Shown in pieces: positions 8,521-17,564 of a stretch of 64,000 bases of DNA (positions within the stretch are counted from its first letter, which is position 1; every line of letters starts with the position of its first letter). A program made the position numbers and the translations under genes. Under the pieces are notes generated by a model. The model was not told the origin of the DNA, made no database searches, and worked only from the letters and a program-made list of their open reading frames with translations. The DNA comes from an uncultured Alistipes sp. (lineage in GTDB: Bacteria; Bacteroidota; Bacteroidia; Bacteroidales; Rikenellaceae), in assembly GCA_900544265.1 (NCBI GenBank), contig UQUQ01000007.1, positions 1-64,000 on the forward strand. Reading direction: 5' to 3'.

Positions 8521-9783
8521 ATGAACAACGAATCATTCGGTTCCGCGCCGGTACGGGTCATCGTCATCGGCGCCGGAAACCGTGCACGGAAATACCTCGA
8601 ATACGCACACCGCTTCCCGGAGCGGCTGCGGCCGGTGGCCGTCGCCGAGCTCAACGGCCAGCGCCGCCGGAGCCTGGCGCGGGAGTTCTCGCTGCCCGCC
8701 GCGGCCTGCTTCGCCCGCTACGAAGAGCTCTTCGCCGCGGGGATCGACGCCGACATGGTGCTCGTGACGACACCCGACGCCGTGCATTACGACCCGGCCG
8801 TGCGGGCCATCCGGGCGGGATACCACGTGCTGCTCGAGAAACCCATCGCGCAACGGTGGGACGAGTGCCTCGAAATTGCGCGCCTGGCCCGTGAGCACGG
8901 GGTGCTGGTGGGCGTCTGCCACGTGCTGCGCTACCACCCCTACTTCACGAAGATCAGGCAGCTGGTCGCCTCGGGCGAGCTGGGCGAGATCGTCTCGGTC
9001 AACCACACGGTCTGCGTGGGGCTGGACCGCATGCTGCACAGCTACGTGCGCGGCGTCTTCCGCCGGGCGCAGGAGGCGAATCCCATCCTGCTGGCCAAGT
9101 GCTGCCACGACATCGACTTTCTGCTGTGGCTGACCCAAAAGCGGTGCCGGCGGCTCTCGTCGTTCGGCGCCCTGCGCTGGTTCCGCGAGGCGAATGCCCC
9201 GGCGGGGAGCACGGAGCGTTGCATCGACTGTCCCGTCGAGCCGACCTGCCCCTTCTCGGCCCGCGACCTCTACTATGTGCGCCGCGACTGGGTCGGCAAT
9301 TTCGACATTCCCGAGGGCGGAACGCTCGACGACGCCATCCCGCGCGAACTCCGCGCGGGCCCTTACGGGCGGTGTGCCTTCCGCTGCGACAACGACGTGG
9401 CGGACCACCAGATCGTGGCCCTCGAGATGGAGGATCGCTCGACGATCAGCCTGACGATGGATGCCTTCACGAAGGATGATTTCCGCAAGACCTGCATCCG
9501 CCTGACGGGCGGCGAGATCGACGGCGACGAGCGCCGGCTGCGCGTGCGGCGCTTCCGCTCGGGCGACGAGCGCATCTACGACTTTTCGGAGGTGCTCGGA
9601 CAGCCGTTCCACGCCGGGGCCGACCTGCGGCTGCTCGAGGATTTCCTGCTGTCGGTGCGCGATCCGTCGCATCCGCTGCGTGTGGGGATCGACGACGCAC
9701 TGGAGAGCCACCGCATCTGCTACGCCGCCGAGGAGAGCCGCCTCACGGGCCGCACGGTCGAGCTGCGGCCGCCGGAGCGATGA
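8521..9783 (+). CDS. Gfo/Idh/MocA family oxidoreductase with Cys-rich insert
   Basis: A 420-residue dehydrogenase without a signal peptide. It has a Rossmann motif (VIGAGNRARKY, about residues 14-24) and the EKP motif (LLEKPIAQ, about 104-111). An insert at about residues 233-245 carries CIDCPVEPTCPFSA, a metal-binding-like Cys cluster seen in one branch of the family. It starts 10 bases after tatC and is probably cotranscribed. A cytoplasmic dehydrogenase here could process the sugar released by the exported keto-glycoside enzymes. That link is inference. Confidence 0.82.
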   Translation: MNNESFGSAPVRVIVIGAGNRARKYLEYAHRFPERLRPVAVAELNGQRRRSLAREFSLPAAACFARYEELFAAGIDADMVLVTTPDAVHYDPAVRAIRAGYHVLLEKPIAQRWDECLEIARLAREHGVLVGVCHVLRYHPYFTKIRQLVASGELGEIVSVNHTVCVGLDRMLHSYVRGVFRRAQEANPILLAKCCHDIDFLLWLTQKRCRRLSSFGALRWFREANAPAGSTERCIDCPVEPTCPFSARDLYYVRRDWVGNFDIPEGGTLDDAIPRELRAGPYGRCAFRCDNDVADHQIVALEMEDRSTISLTMDAFTKDDFRKTCIRLTGGEIDGDERRLRVRRFRSGDERIYDFSEVLGQPFHAGADLRLLEDFLLSVRDPSHPLRVGIDDALESHRICYAAEESRLTGRTVELRPPER

Positions 9784-9814
9784 CGCTGCGGTTTGCCGCC
9801 TCTTCCCTGACGCC

Positions 9815-9852
9815 AAAGAGCGGCGGACCCCGACGGGTCCGCCGCTCTTTTC
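9815..9852. terminator. Bidirectional terminator between convergent genes
   Basis: A perfect 16-bp stem (9815-9830 with 9835-9850) and a CGAC loop, with A and T runs at its ends, lies between the converging oxidoreductase and prfC genes. Confidence 0.85.
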
Positions 9853-9897
9853 GTATCGGGTTATGTTGACTGTCCGGCTCTTCTACCCCCCCCCGGG

Positions 9898-11481
9898 TCA
9901 GAACTCCGAGGTGAAGTGGAAGCGGATGTCCTTGAAGTTCTCCTGCGCGAGGGCCAGGGCGTAGCTCGTGTCGGCGAGGAAGACGTCGCGGCCGTGCTTG
10001 TCGACGGCCATGTTGGTGTGCTTGCGGCGCTTGAAGTCGGCCAGCTGGGCGGCGTTGTCGCTCTCGATCCAGCAGGCCTTGTAGATCGAGATCGGCTCCC
10101 AGCGGCACGAGGCGTTGTACTCGTGCTCGAGGCGGTACTGGATGACCTCGAACTGCAGGGCTCCCACCGTGCCGATGATCTTGCGGCCGTTCAGGGCGCT
10201 GGTGAAGAGCTGCGCCACCCCCTCGTCCATGAGTTGGTCGATGCCTTTGGCCAGCTGCTTGAACTTCATCGGGTCGGCGTTCTCGATGTAGCGGAACTGC
10301 TCGGGCGCGAACGACGGGATGCCCGTGAAGCGGAGCTTCTCGCCCTCGGTGAAGGTGTCGCCGATCTTGAAGTTGCCCGTGTCGTGCAGGCCCACGATGT
10401 CGCCCGGGTAGGCGACGTCGATCACCGACTTCTTCTCGGCCATGAAGGCCGTCGGCGAGGAGAACTTCATCTGCTTGCCGCTGCGCACGTGCAGGTAGTT
10501 CTTGTTGCGCTCGAAGATGCCCGAACAGATCTTCAGGAAGGCGATGCGGTCGCGGTGGTTCGGGTCCATGTTGGCGTGGATCTTGAAGACGAAGCCGGTC
10601 ATCTTCGGCTCCGCGGGCTCCACCGTGCGTGTCTCGGTCTGCGAGGGGCGCGGCGAGGGGGCGATGCGGATGAAGCATTCGAGCAGCTCGCGCACGCCGA
10701 AGTTGTTGACCGCCGAACCGAAGAAAACCGGGGCCACCTCGCCCCGCAGGTAGGCGTCGCGGTCGAACGGGTCGTAGACCCCCTCGACGAGCTCGATGTC
10801 GGCGCGCAGCTGCGCGGCGTAGCGCTCGCCGATGCGCGCGTCGAGCTCCTTCGAGGCGAGGTCGGCGATCTCGACCGTCGAGGCGTCGGCCGTGAGTTTC
10901 TCGTCCGAGGTGAAGAGCGAGAGGTTGTGCTCGTAGATGTTGTAGACGCCCTTGAACGTCGGGCCGTTCGAGATGGGGAACGAGAGGGGCCTTACGCGGA
11001 TGTGCAACTCCTTCTCGACCTCGTCCAGCAGGTCGAAGGGCTCCTTCGCGGGGCGGTCCAGCTTGTTGATGAAGACGATGACCGGCGTCTGGCGCATGCG
11101 GCACACCTCCATGAGCTTGCGCGTCTGCGTCTCGACGCCCTTGGCGCCGTCGATGACGATGATGACCGAGTCGACGGCCGTCAGCGTGCGGTAGGTGTCC
11201 TCGGCAAAGTCCTCGTGTCCCGGCGTGTCGAGGATGTTGATCTTCACCCCCTCGTATTCAAATCCCATGACGGCCGTGGCCACCGAGATGCCGCGCTGCC
11301 GCTCGATCTCCATGAAGTCCGACGTGGCGCCTTTCTTGATCTTGTTGCTCTTGACGGCTCCGGCCACGTGGATGGCGCCGCCGAAGAGCAGCAGCTTCTC
11401 CGTCAGCGTGGTTTTGCCCGCATCGGGGTGGGCGATGACGGCGAAGGTCCGCCGGCGTGTGATCTCTTCCTGTAGGGTCAT
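9898..11481 (-). CDS. prfC: Peptide chain release factor 3 (RF3)
   Basis: A 527-residue translational GTPase of full family length. G1 is AHPDAGKTT (about residues 17-25), G3 DTPGHEDF and G4 NKLDR; the C-terminal part matches RF3 rather than EF-G (no domain IV of EF-G type). It recycles RF1 and RF2 from terminating ribosomes. The start lies six bases after the nadB stop, so the two are cotranscribed from the nadB side. Confidence 0.95.
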   Translation of the reverse strand: MTLQEEITRRRTFAVIAHPDAGKTTLTEKLLLFGGAIHVAGAVKSNKIKKGATSDFMEIERQRGISVATAVMGFEYEGVKINILDTPGHEDFAEDTYRTLTAVDSVIIVIDGAKGVETQTRKLMEVCRMRQTPVIVFINKLDRPAKEPFDLLDEVEKELHIRVRPLSFPISNGPTFKGVYNIYEHNLSLFTSDEKLTADASTVEIADLASKELDARIGERYAAQLRADIELVEGVYDPFDRDAYLRGEVAPVFFGSAVNNFGVRELLECFIRIAPSPRPSQTETRTVEPAEPKMTGFVFKIHANMDPNHRDRIAFLKICSGIFERNKNYLHVRSGKQMKFSSPTAFMAEKKSVIDVAYPGDIVGLHDTGNFKIGDTFTEGEKLRFTGIPSFAPEQFRYIENADPMKFKQLAKGIDQLMDEGVAQLFTSALNGRKIIGTVGALQFEVIQYRLEHEYNASCRWEPISIYKACWIESDNAAQLADFKRRKHTNMAVDKHGRDVFLADTSYALALAQENFKDIRFHFTSEF

Positions 11482-11487
11482 GTATCG

Positions 11488-13047
11488 TTATTTGTCTTTC
11501 GGATAGTCGACGTTGTAGTGGCAGCCCACCGACTCCTTGAGCTCGCGGCCCTGCTTGATGACCAGGTAGGCCACGGCGATCATGTTGCGCAGCTCGCACA
11601 ACTCGCGGTTGGGTTTGGTCTTGGAGTAGAGCTCCTCGGTCTCCTCGAAGAGGATCGACAGGCGCCGCATGGCGCGCTTGAGCGAGAGGTTCGAGCGCAC
11701 GATGCCCACGTAGTTGGACATGATCTGCTGCACCTCGCGCTTCGACTGGATGAGCATGAGCATCTCCTCGGTGTGCTGCGTCCCCTCGAAGTCCCAGTCG
11801 GGAATGCCCTCCTGGAAGTCGACCTTGTCGATCAGACCGGCCGTGTGGCGGGCGGCCTGGTCGGCGTAGACCACGGCTTCGATGAGCGAGTTCGAGGCCA
11901 GGCGGTTGGCGCCGTGCAGCCCCGTGCAGGAGGTTTCGCCCAGGGCGTAGAGGCGGCGGATCGAGGTCTCGCCGTCGGTTGTGACCTTCACGCCGCCGCA
12001 GCAGTAGTGCGCCGCGGGGGTGACGGGAATCCAGTCCTTCGTGATGTCGATGCCGATCGAGAGGCACTTCTCGTAGATGTTCGGAAAGTGGCTGCGCACG
12101 GAGTCGGCGTCCTTGTGCGTGACGTCGAGGTAGACGAAGTCCTCGCCGCGGCGTGTCATCTCGCGGTAGATCGCGCGGGCCACGACGTCGCGCGGCGCCA
12201 GCGACTTCATCGGGTGGTACTTGTCCATGAACTCCTCGCCCGACTGCAGGCGCAGGATGGCCCCGAAGCCGCGCATGGCCTCCGTGATGAGGAAGTTGGG
12301 CTTCTCGCCCGGGTTGTAGAGCGTCGTGGGGTGGAACTGGATGAATTCCATGTTCTCGGTGATGGCCTTGGCGCGGTGGCACATGGCGATGCCGTCGCCC
12401 GTGGCGACGACCGGATTCGAGGTCGACGAGTAGATGTTGCCGCAGCCGCCCGTGGCCACGATGGTGAACTTCGCGAGCATCGTTTCGATCTCGTTGGTCT
12501 GCTCGTTGAGGACGTAGGCGCCGAAGCAGGTCAGCCCCCGCGTGTGGCGCGTGACGAACTCGCCCAGGTGGTGCTGCGTCAGCAGGTCGATGGCGAAGTG
12601 GTGCTCCAGCACGGTGATGTTGGGGTGCTGGCGCACCGACTCGACGAGCGCCCGTTCGATCTCGGCGCCCGTGAGGTCCTCGTGGTGGAGGATGCGGTGT
12701 TCGGAGTGGCCGCCCTCGCGGTTGAGCTCGAAGCGTCCGTCGGGGGTCTTGTCGAAGCGCGTGCCCCAGGCGATGAGGTCGCGGATGAGCTCCGGCGCGC
12801 GGCGCACGACCAGCTCGACGGCCTTCCGGTCACATTTGCCGGCGCCGCAGACGAGCGTGTCCTCGATGTGTTTCTCGAAGGTGTCGGGGGCATACGTCAC
12901 CGAGCAGATGCCGCCCTGCGCATAGTTGGTGTTGCACTCCTTCATCTCGCCCTTGGTGACGATCGTGACGTGTCCGTGGGCTGCGGCCTTGAGTGCGAAC
13001 GACAGGCCTGCCGCGCCCGAGCCGATGACCAGAAAGTCGGTTTTCAT
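11488..13047 (-). CDS. nadB: L-aspartate oxidase
   Basis: A 519-residue flavoprotein that oxidises L-aspartate to iminoaspartate, the first step of de novo NAD synthesis. The FAD-binding motif GSGAAGLSFA is at the N terminus. NYAQGGI, EFIQFHPTTLY and the Arg-rich active-site segment (about residues 290-300) distinguish it within the succinate dehydrogenase/fumarate reductase flavoprotein superfamily. nadA and nadC are not in the window. It is the first gene of the nadB-prfC unit and has an unusually long leader. Confidence 0.93.
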   Translation of the reverse strand: MKTDFLVIGSGAAGLSFALKAAAHGHVTIVTKGEMKECNTNYAQGGICSVTYAPDTFEKHIEDTLVCGAGKCDRKAVELVVRRAPELIRDLIAWGTRFDKTPDGRFELNREGGHSEHRILHHEDLTGAEIERALVESVRQHPNITVLEHHFAIDLLTQHHLGEFVTRHTRGLTCFGAYVLNEQTNEIETMLAKFTIVATGGCGNIYSSTSNPVVATGDGIAMCHRAKAITENMEFIQFHPTTLYNPGEKPNFLITEAMRGFGAILRLQSGEEFMDKYHPMKSLAPRDVVARAIYREMTRRGEDFVYLDVTHKDADSVRSHFPNIYEKCLSIGIDITKDWIPVTPAAHYCCGGVKVTTDGETSIRRLYALGETSCTGLHGANRLASNSLIEAVVYADQAARHTAGLIDKVDFQEGIPDWDFEGTQHTEEMLMLIQSKREVQQIMSNYVGIVRSNLSLKRAMRRLSILFEETEELYSKTKPNRELCELRNMIAVAYLVIKQGRELKESVGCHYNVDYPKDK

Positions 13048-13378
13048 AGTTTTTCCAGTGACAGAGACGACTTTTGCGGCCCATGCGAACCATCGGCCGT
13101 CCCCGATCCGGGCCCCGTCTCTGCCATCTCTTTAGCGGGCGTGCGCCCCGGTTCCGGATCGGAAGTTGCGTCGGGTCTTCCTGGCGGCGGACCGCAGCGG
13201 ATCCGCTACCGCGGCCCCGGCGGGACCGATTCGGGGACCCTTTTCGGGTTGTTTTTCTCGCAGGCGCAGGAAGATGCGCCGCAAAGGTACGAAAAAAAGC
13301 CCGATTTGCCGATACGTGCGGATGAAAAAAGCACCGTCCGGGGCAGGGCGGTGCTTTGTGCGGGGTGTCGTCGCCGGA
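13048..13378 (-). promoter_or_regulatory. nadB upstream region with distant promoter box and structured leader
   Basis: A TACCTTTG -7 box lies on the minus strand at 13282-13289; a clear TTTG at -33 is missing. Transcription from it would give a leader of about 225 bases. Part of the leader can pair: a perfect 9-bp inverted repeat at 13103-13111 and 13154-13162 encloses a GC-rich region. The rest up to 13378 holds no gene. A regulatory role is inferred only. Confidence 0.45.
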
Positions 13379-13867
13379 TCAGGGCTTCCCGTCGGCCGCG
13401 GGGGAGGTAATCCCGAGCTGCGTGAGGCGCGAGATGTCGCGCACGTCGAAGACGCCGCAGATGTCCAGCACGATGAACTCCTCGTCGCCGTCGGAGAGCA
13501 TCAGTAGCTCCGAGAGCCGCTCGCCGCTCCCCTCGATGAAGTAGAACGAGACGGACGGACCCTTGCTGTCGGTGCGGGAGATCAGCTCGAAGGCCTTGTC
13601 GCGCACGACCTTGTAGGCCTGCGCGCGGAAGAGAAACGGATAGGGTTTCTGCGCCGCGAGGATGCGGATGCTGCGGATGCCGTCGAGCAGCCGGGCCAGT
13701 TCGGGGTCGGCGTCGCGGCGCATCATCTCCATCATCTTGCGTCCGAGCTCGATGCTGCGGACGTTCGTCTCTGCGGCGTAGGACTGGTAGAACTCGTCGA
13801 AGGCGCGGTTCTGGGCCGTGCCCGCAAGGGGCAGCAGCAGGATCAGGATCAGGAGCCAGCGTTTCAT
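13379..13867 (-). CDS. Secreted DUF4252-family protein
   Basis: A 162-residue protein with a signal peptide (LLILILLLPLAGTAQ) and the compact alpha/beta pattern of DUF4252 proteins. These usually accompany ECF sigma/anti-sigma genes in Bacteroidetes. It is the last gene of a four-gene minus-strand cluster (sigma factor, membrane protein, outer-membrane protein, this gene). Function unknown; it is probably an envelope component under the same sigma factor. Confidence 0.7.
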   Translation of the reverse strand: MKRWLLILILLLPLAGTAQNRAFDEFYQSYAAETNVRSIELGRKMMEMMRRDADPELARLLDGIRSIRILAAQKPYPFLFRAQAYKVVRDKAFELISRTDSKGPSVSFYFIEGSGERLSELLMLSDGDEEFIVLDICGVFDVRDISRLTQLGITSPAADGKP

Positions 13868-13895
13868 GGTCGTAGGTTTTTCGTGGTCGTGCAGG

Positions 13896-15005
13896 TCAGA
13901 ATCCGAAGCAGATTCCGAAGGTGAACAGGTGGGTTTCCGGTCCCACGTCGGAGCGGAAGAGCGGCGTGAGGGCGTAGTCGAACGAGACGCCGATCTTGTG
14001 GTAGGTGATCGCGCCGCCGATGTTCCAGCTCCAGGGCTCCACTCCCCGCAGTTCGTACTTCTCCTTGGGCTTCTTGTGGACGGCCCGGTAGCTGGTGTAG
14101 AGGTTGCCCGAGGCGCGGAGCGTGATTCGGAAGTCGCTGACCGAGCAGGTGAGCATGAGGGGAATGCCCAGCGTGGTGAACGAGAGTTTCGACTTCTTGG
14201 TCGAGGGGTCGAGCTCCAGGGCGTGGATCATGCCGTCGGTGTAGCGGATCGTCTGCTTGCCGCTCAGCACGATGTCGTAGATGTTGCCCCGGACGCCGGT
14301 CGAGAGCCACCAGTGGCCGTTCCGGTCGAGCATGTAGCGCAGGCTGAGGAGCGTGTAGCCGAAGCTGAAGCTCTTTCGGGTGCTCGTCTCCAGAAACTCT
14401 CCTTCGCCGGCCCACGCCGGGTCGTAAGTCGTGTTGACGAGCAGGGGAATGCCGATCTCCCAGTCCGTGAATCCGAAGCAGCCGTGGAAGCGCTTGAGGG
14501 GCTTTTTTTCGGGCTTTTCCGACGGCGCGGCGGCCTCGTTCCCGGCGGCCTTGCTTTCGTCGGCGTCGCGGTTGCCGAGCGTGATGCCGTATCCGGCGAT
14601 CTCGAGCCGCAGCTCGCCCCGGTCGCTCTTGAGCTGTACGATTTCCGGATCGGGCGACGGCATGGCGGTCGCGGCGGGTGCGGAGGTGGCAGCGGTTCCG
14701 GAGATGGCGGTCGTTTCCGGCGTTGCGGCGGGGGCAGTTCCGGCGGCTTGAGAGGCAGCGGCGGGGCCGGCTGCATCGGTTGTGGCTGTGGCGTCGGGTT
14801 GTTCGGAGTCGTTTCCGGGTGCGGCGCTTTCCGGCGTTGCGGCGGGCTTTTCCGTCGGGTCGGCCTGCACGGCGGAGGAGAGTTCCGTTGGGGCGGATGC
14901 GGCCGGTGCCGGTTCGGTCCCCGCGGGTGCGGCCGGCTGTGCGGCTGTTGTGGCCGCAAGAAGGAGGAAGAGGGGCAGTAGAAGGAAAAAGGCAAGGTGT
15001 TTCAT
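13896..15005 (-). CDS. Outer-membrane beta-barrel protein with Ala/Pro/Thr-rich linker
   Basis: A 369-residue protein. After a signal peptide (about 1-23), residues of about 24-120 are almost entirely Ala, Pro, Thr, Ser, Glu and Gly, a disordered periplasmic linker. From about residue 165 there are alternating aromatic/polar strands with a C-terminal Phe (FGICFGF), the signature of an outer-membrane barrel. It lies between the anti-sigma-like gene and the DUF4252 gene. A structural or sensing role at the outer membrane is possible. No named family recognised. Confidence 0.65.
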   Translation of the reverse strand: MKHLAFFLLLPLFLLLAATTAAQPAAPAGTEPAPAASAPTELSSAVQADPTEKPAATPESAAPGNDSEQPDATATTDAAGPAAASQAAGTAPAATPETTAISGTAATSAPAATAMPSPDPEIVQLKSDRGELRLEIAGYGITLGNRDADESKAAGNEAAAPSEKPEKKPLKRFHGCFGFTDWEIGIPLLVNTTYDPAWAGEGEFLETSTRKSFSFGYTLLSLRYMLDRNGHWWLSTGVRGNIYDIVLSGKQTIRYTDGMIHALELDPSTKKSKLSFTTLGIPLMLTCSVSDFRITLRASGNLYTSYRAVHKKPKEKYELRGVEPWSWNIGGAITYHKIGVSFDYALTPLFRSDVGPETHLFTFGICFGF

Positions 15006-15032
15006 GGTGTTATCGTTTGCGTTTGACGGTTG

Positions 15033-15671
15033 TTATCTTTGTTCGGACCGGGTGTCGCGACTCTTTTCCGCCGCTTCGAGCAGGCGGTCGGCGATGTCGA
15101 AGCTGCGCGAGAGCTCCTCGAGCGGCTGGAAGTAGACCGTGGCGCACATCGCTTCGGCCGGGTCGGTGACAGGACGTCCGTCGATGTAGCCGTAGACGGT
15201 GCCGCGCGTGAGGAAGAAGAGCCCCACGAGCAGGGCCGCGGCGATCCCGGCGCCCGTTCCGAGCAGCAGGTTCCAGCGGCGGTGCGGACGGTGCGGCGCC
15301 GCCGTTGTCCGGTGCGGCGTGTCGGCGGAGGAATCGGACACGGAATCGGCCGGCAGCTTCCCGACGGCGGGAAGCCGGACAGCCCGGTCGGCAGCGCCCG
15401 CCTTCCCGGCGGTAAGCGGCGCCTTCCCGGCGGTGAGCGGCGCTTGAGCTGCCTGCGCACGCGCTTTTGCGGCCGGGCGGCCGGGCAGCGTTTCGCGGGC
15501 GAGGGCCTCGAATCCGCCCATCATCACGGCGGCGCTGCGCAGCTCGCCGTCCAGCGCTTCGCGCGGCAGGGCGGCAAGCAGTGCACGCAGCTCCCGCTCC
15601 TCGGCTTCGGTGGCCGTGGCGTCGAAGTAGCGGCGGCAGAGCGCCCGGGCTTTCAGCAGATCAGATTCCAT
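15033..15671 (-). CDS. Single-pass membrane protein, probable anti-sigma factor
   Basis: A 212-residue protein whose start overlaps the sigma gene stop by 11 bases. The N-terminal cytoplasmic part is helical (about 1-60), the linker is low-complexity, and one membrane helix lies at about 138-156 (LLLGTGAGIAAALLVGLFFL), with a short periplasmic tail. Position and topology fit an anti-sigma factor, though no zinc-binding HxxxCxxC is present. The linker contains an exact in-frame duplication, APLTAGK twice, encoded by a tandem repeat near 15400-15442. Confidence 0.65.
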   Translation of the reverse strand: MESDLLKARALCRRYFDATATEAEERELRALLAALPREALDGELRSAAVMMGGFEALARETLPGRPAAKARAQAAQAPLTAGKAPLTAGKAGAADRAVRLPAVGKLPADSVSDSSADTPHRTTAAPHRPHRRWNLLLGTGAGIAAALLVGLFFLTRGTVYGYIDGRPVTDPAEAMCATVYFQPLEELSRSFDIADRLLEAAEKSRDTRSEQR

Positions 15672-16143
15672 AGTTCATCAGTTTTTCGAGTTCGCGGCGC
15701 AACCGCATCCGACCCCGCGAGAGCAACACGCGGACCTGCGCCTCGTCGGTCGTGAGCAGGGCGGCGATCTCGTGCGTCGGGTAGCCTTCGATCTCCTTCA
15801 GGTGCAGGACCTCGCGCTGGCGCAGCGGCAGCAGGGCAAGGGCCCGGCGGACCATTTCGCGGTCGCTCCACGCGCCGGCCTGCTCGTCGGCGGGCAGCGA
15901 GAGGGGCAGCTCCTCGGTCGTGCGGCTGCGGCGCAGGCGGTCGACCGCGGCGTTGCGCACGGCCGTCATGGCGAAGGCCTCCGGATTCTCCACATGCAGC
16001 GACTCGTGGCGGCGCCAGAGCCGTTCGAGCACGTCGTGTACGACGTCTTCGGCCTCGTCGCCGCGCCCGAGCAGGGTGCGGGCGAAGCGGTAGAGCCGGT
16101 CGCGCAGCGGTACGATCCGTATGTCGAATTCGGTTTGCTCCAT
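15661..16143 (-). CDS. ECF-type RNA polymerase sigma factor
   Basis: A 160-residue sigma-70-family factor containing only regions 2 and 4. Region 2 has GDEAEDVVHDVLERLWRR (about 28-45). Region 4 has LPLRQREVLHLKEIEGY followed by a helix-turn-helix (about 105-145). It heads the minus-strand cluster with its probable anti-sigma factor, a barrel protein and a DUF4252 protein, so an envelope stimulus is likely. The 80-base intergenic region to queA has short repeats around GTAAGACGC, perhaps an autoregulated promoter. Confidence 0.9.
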   Translation of the reverse strand: MEQTEFDIRIVPLRDRLYRFARTLLGRGDEAEDVVHDVLERLWRRHESLHVENPEAFAMTAVRNAAVDRLRRSRTTEELPLSLPADEQAGAWSDREMVRRALALLPLRQREVLHLKEIEGYPTHEIAALLTTDEAQVRVLLSRGRMRLRRELEKLMNYGI

Positions 16144-16218
16144 TTACCCGTAAGACGCACAAGAGGCGTAAAACGCAACAAGTATAGTGAAAAAAATTCC
16201 GGGACTTTGTTTTTTTCG

Positions 16219-16226
16219 TAATTTTG
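16219..16226 (+). promoter_or_regulatory. Probable -7 box of queA
   Basis: TAATTTTG sits 21 bases before the chosen ATG. A good TTTG is not found at the expected distance, so the call rests on the -7 box alone. Confidence 0.45.
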
Positions 16227-16247
16227 TCGCCCCAAACCTTTCCGATC

Positions 16248-17459
16248 ATGGAACGACACATCGCCATCAACGATTTCGACTACCCGCTGCCCGACGAGCG
16301 GATCGCCAAGTTCCCGCTCGCGGAGCGGAGCGCCTCGAAACTGCTCGTCTACCGCGGCGGGGAGATCTCCGAACGCCGCTTCGCCGACATCGGCGACGCG
16401 CTGCCCGCGGGGCAGCTCATCGTCTTCAACAACACGAAGGTGATCCGCGCGCGCATCATCATGCACAAGCCCTCGGGTGCCCGCATCGAGGTCTTCTGCC
16501 TCGAGCCGCACGCCCCGGCCGACTACGAGCGGGCCTTTGCCGTGACGGGCGCGTGCGAATGGTCGTGCATCGTGGGCAACCGCAAGAAGTGGAAGGAGGG
16601 GTACGTCGAGATCAACTTTGACTACGAAGGGGCGGCCGTCTGGCTGCGGGCCTGGATCGTCGAGGAGCGCGGGCGCGAATGCACGGTGCGCTTCGAGTGG
16701 TCGGCGCCGATGACCTTCGGGCAGCTGCTCGAACACCTGGGCCGAATTCCCATCCCGCCCTACCTGAACCGCGATTCGGAGGAGATCGACTACACGCGCT
16801 ACCAGACCGTCTACTCGAAATTCGAGGGGTCGGTGGCGGCGCCGACCGCCGGGCTGCACTTCACGCCCGAGCTTCTCGAGTCGCTGCGCGGCCGCGGCTT
16901 CGACTTCGCGGAGGTGACGCTCCACGTCGGGGCCGGGACCTTCCTGCCCGTAAAGGACGAGGACGCCGCGCAGCATCCGATGCACACCGAGCATTTCGAG
17001 ATCCGCCGCGACACGGTGCGGCAGCTGCTTGCGAAGTGGGGGGCCGTCACGGCCGTTGGAACGACCTCGGTGCGGACGCTCGAGTCGCTTGCGGCGCTTG
17101 CCTGGCGCATCCATGCGACAGGCTCCCCCGATGCCGGCCGCGTGATCGGGCAGTGGGAGCTCTACGACATCCCGGCCGACTACACGGGCCGCACGGCCCT
17201 CGGGGAGCTGCTCGGCTGGATGGAGCGCGAGGGGGAGGAGCGCCTCAAGGCGGCGACGCAGATCATGATTACGCCGCTGGGCTACACGTTCCGCATCGTG
17301 CGCAACATCATCACCAACTTCCACCAGCCCAAGTCGACGCTGCTGCTGCTTGTCTCGGCCTACGTGGGCGACGACTGGCGCCGTATCTACGACTACGCCC
17401 TCGGTCACGATTTCCGCTTTTTGAGCTACGGCGACTCGTCGCTGCTCATGCGCGACTGA
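16248..17459 (+). CDS. queA: S-adenosylmethionine:tRNA ribosyltransferase-isomerase
   Basis: A 403-residue enzyme that transfers and isomerises the ribosyl group of S-adenosylmethionine onto preQ1-tRNA, giving epoxyqueuosine. Family motifs include FNNTKVIRARI, APTAGLHFTPELL, VTLHVGAGTFLPV and TNFHQPKSTLLLL. The ATG at 16248 is preferred to an in-frame TTG at 16224 because the latter falls inside the probable -7 box. It stands alone and diverges from the sigma-factor cluster. Confidence 0.95.
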   Translation: MERHIAINDFDYPLPDERIAKFPLAERSASKLLVYRGGEISERRFADIGDALPAGQLIVFNNTKVIRARIIMHKPSGARIEVFCLEPHAPADYERAFAVTGACEWSCIVGNRKKWKEGYVEINFDYEGAAVWLRAWIVEERGRECTVRFEWSAPMTFGQLLEHLGRIPIPPYLNRDSEEIDYTRYQTVYSKFEGSVAAPTAGLHFTPELLESLRGRGFDFAEVTLHVGAGTFLPVKDEDAAQHPMHTEHFEIRRDTVRQLLAKWGAVTAVGTTSVRTLESLAALAWRIHATGSPDAGRVIGQWELYDIPADYTGRTALGELLGWMEREGEERLKAATQIMITPLGYTFRIVRNIITNFHQPKSTLLLLVSAYVGDDWRRIYDYALGHDFRFLSYGDSSLLMRD

Positions 17460-17488
17460 TCCGGAAAGGGTGATCCTTTATTATAAAA

Positions 17489-17535
17489 GGCGGGGCACAG
17501 CGATCGGCTGCGTCCCGCCCTGTTATATTTCTTTT
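17489..17535. terminator. Terminator between queA and the antiporter gene
   Basis: A 13-bp stem (17489-17501 with 17507-17519) has one mismatch and one wobble. An AT-rich stretch with a broken T run follows. It lies between convergent genes. Confidence 0.6.
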
Positions 17536-17564
17536 TCCGGGGATGTCCGTGTGGAGAGAAGCGG

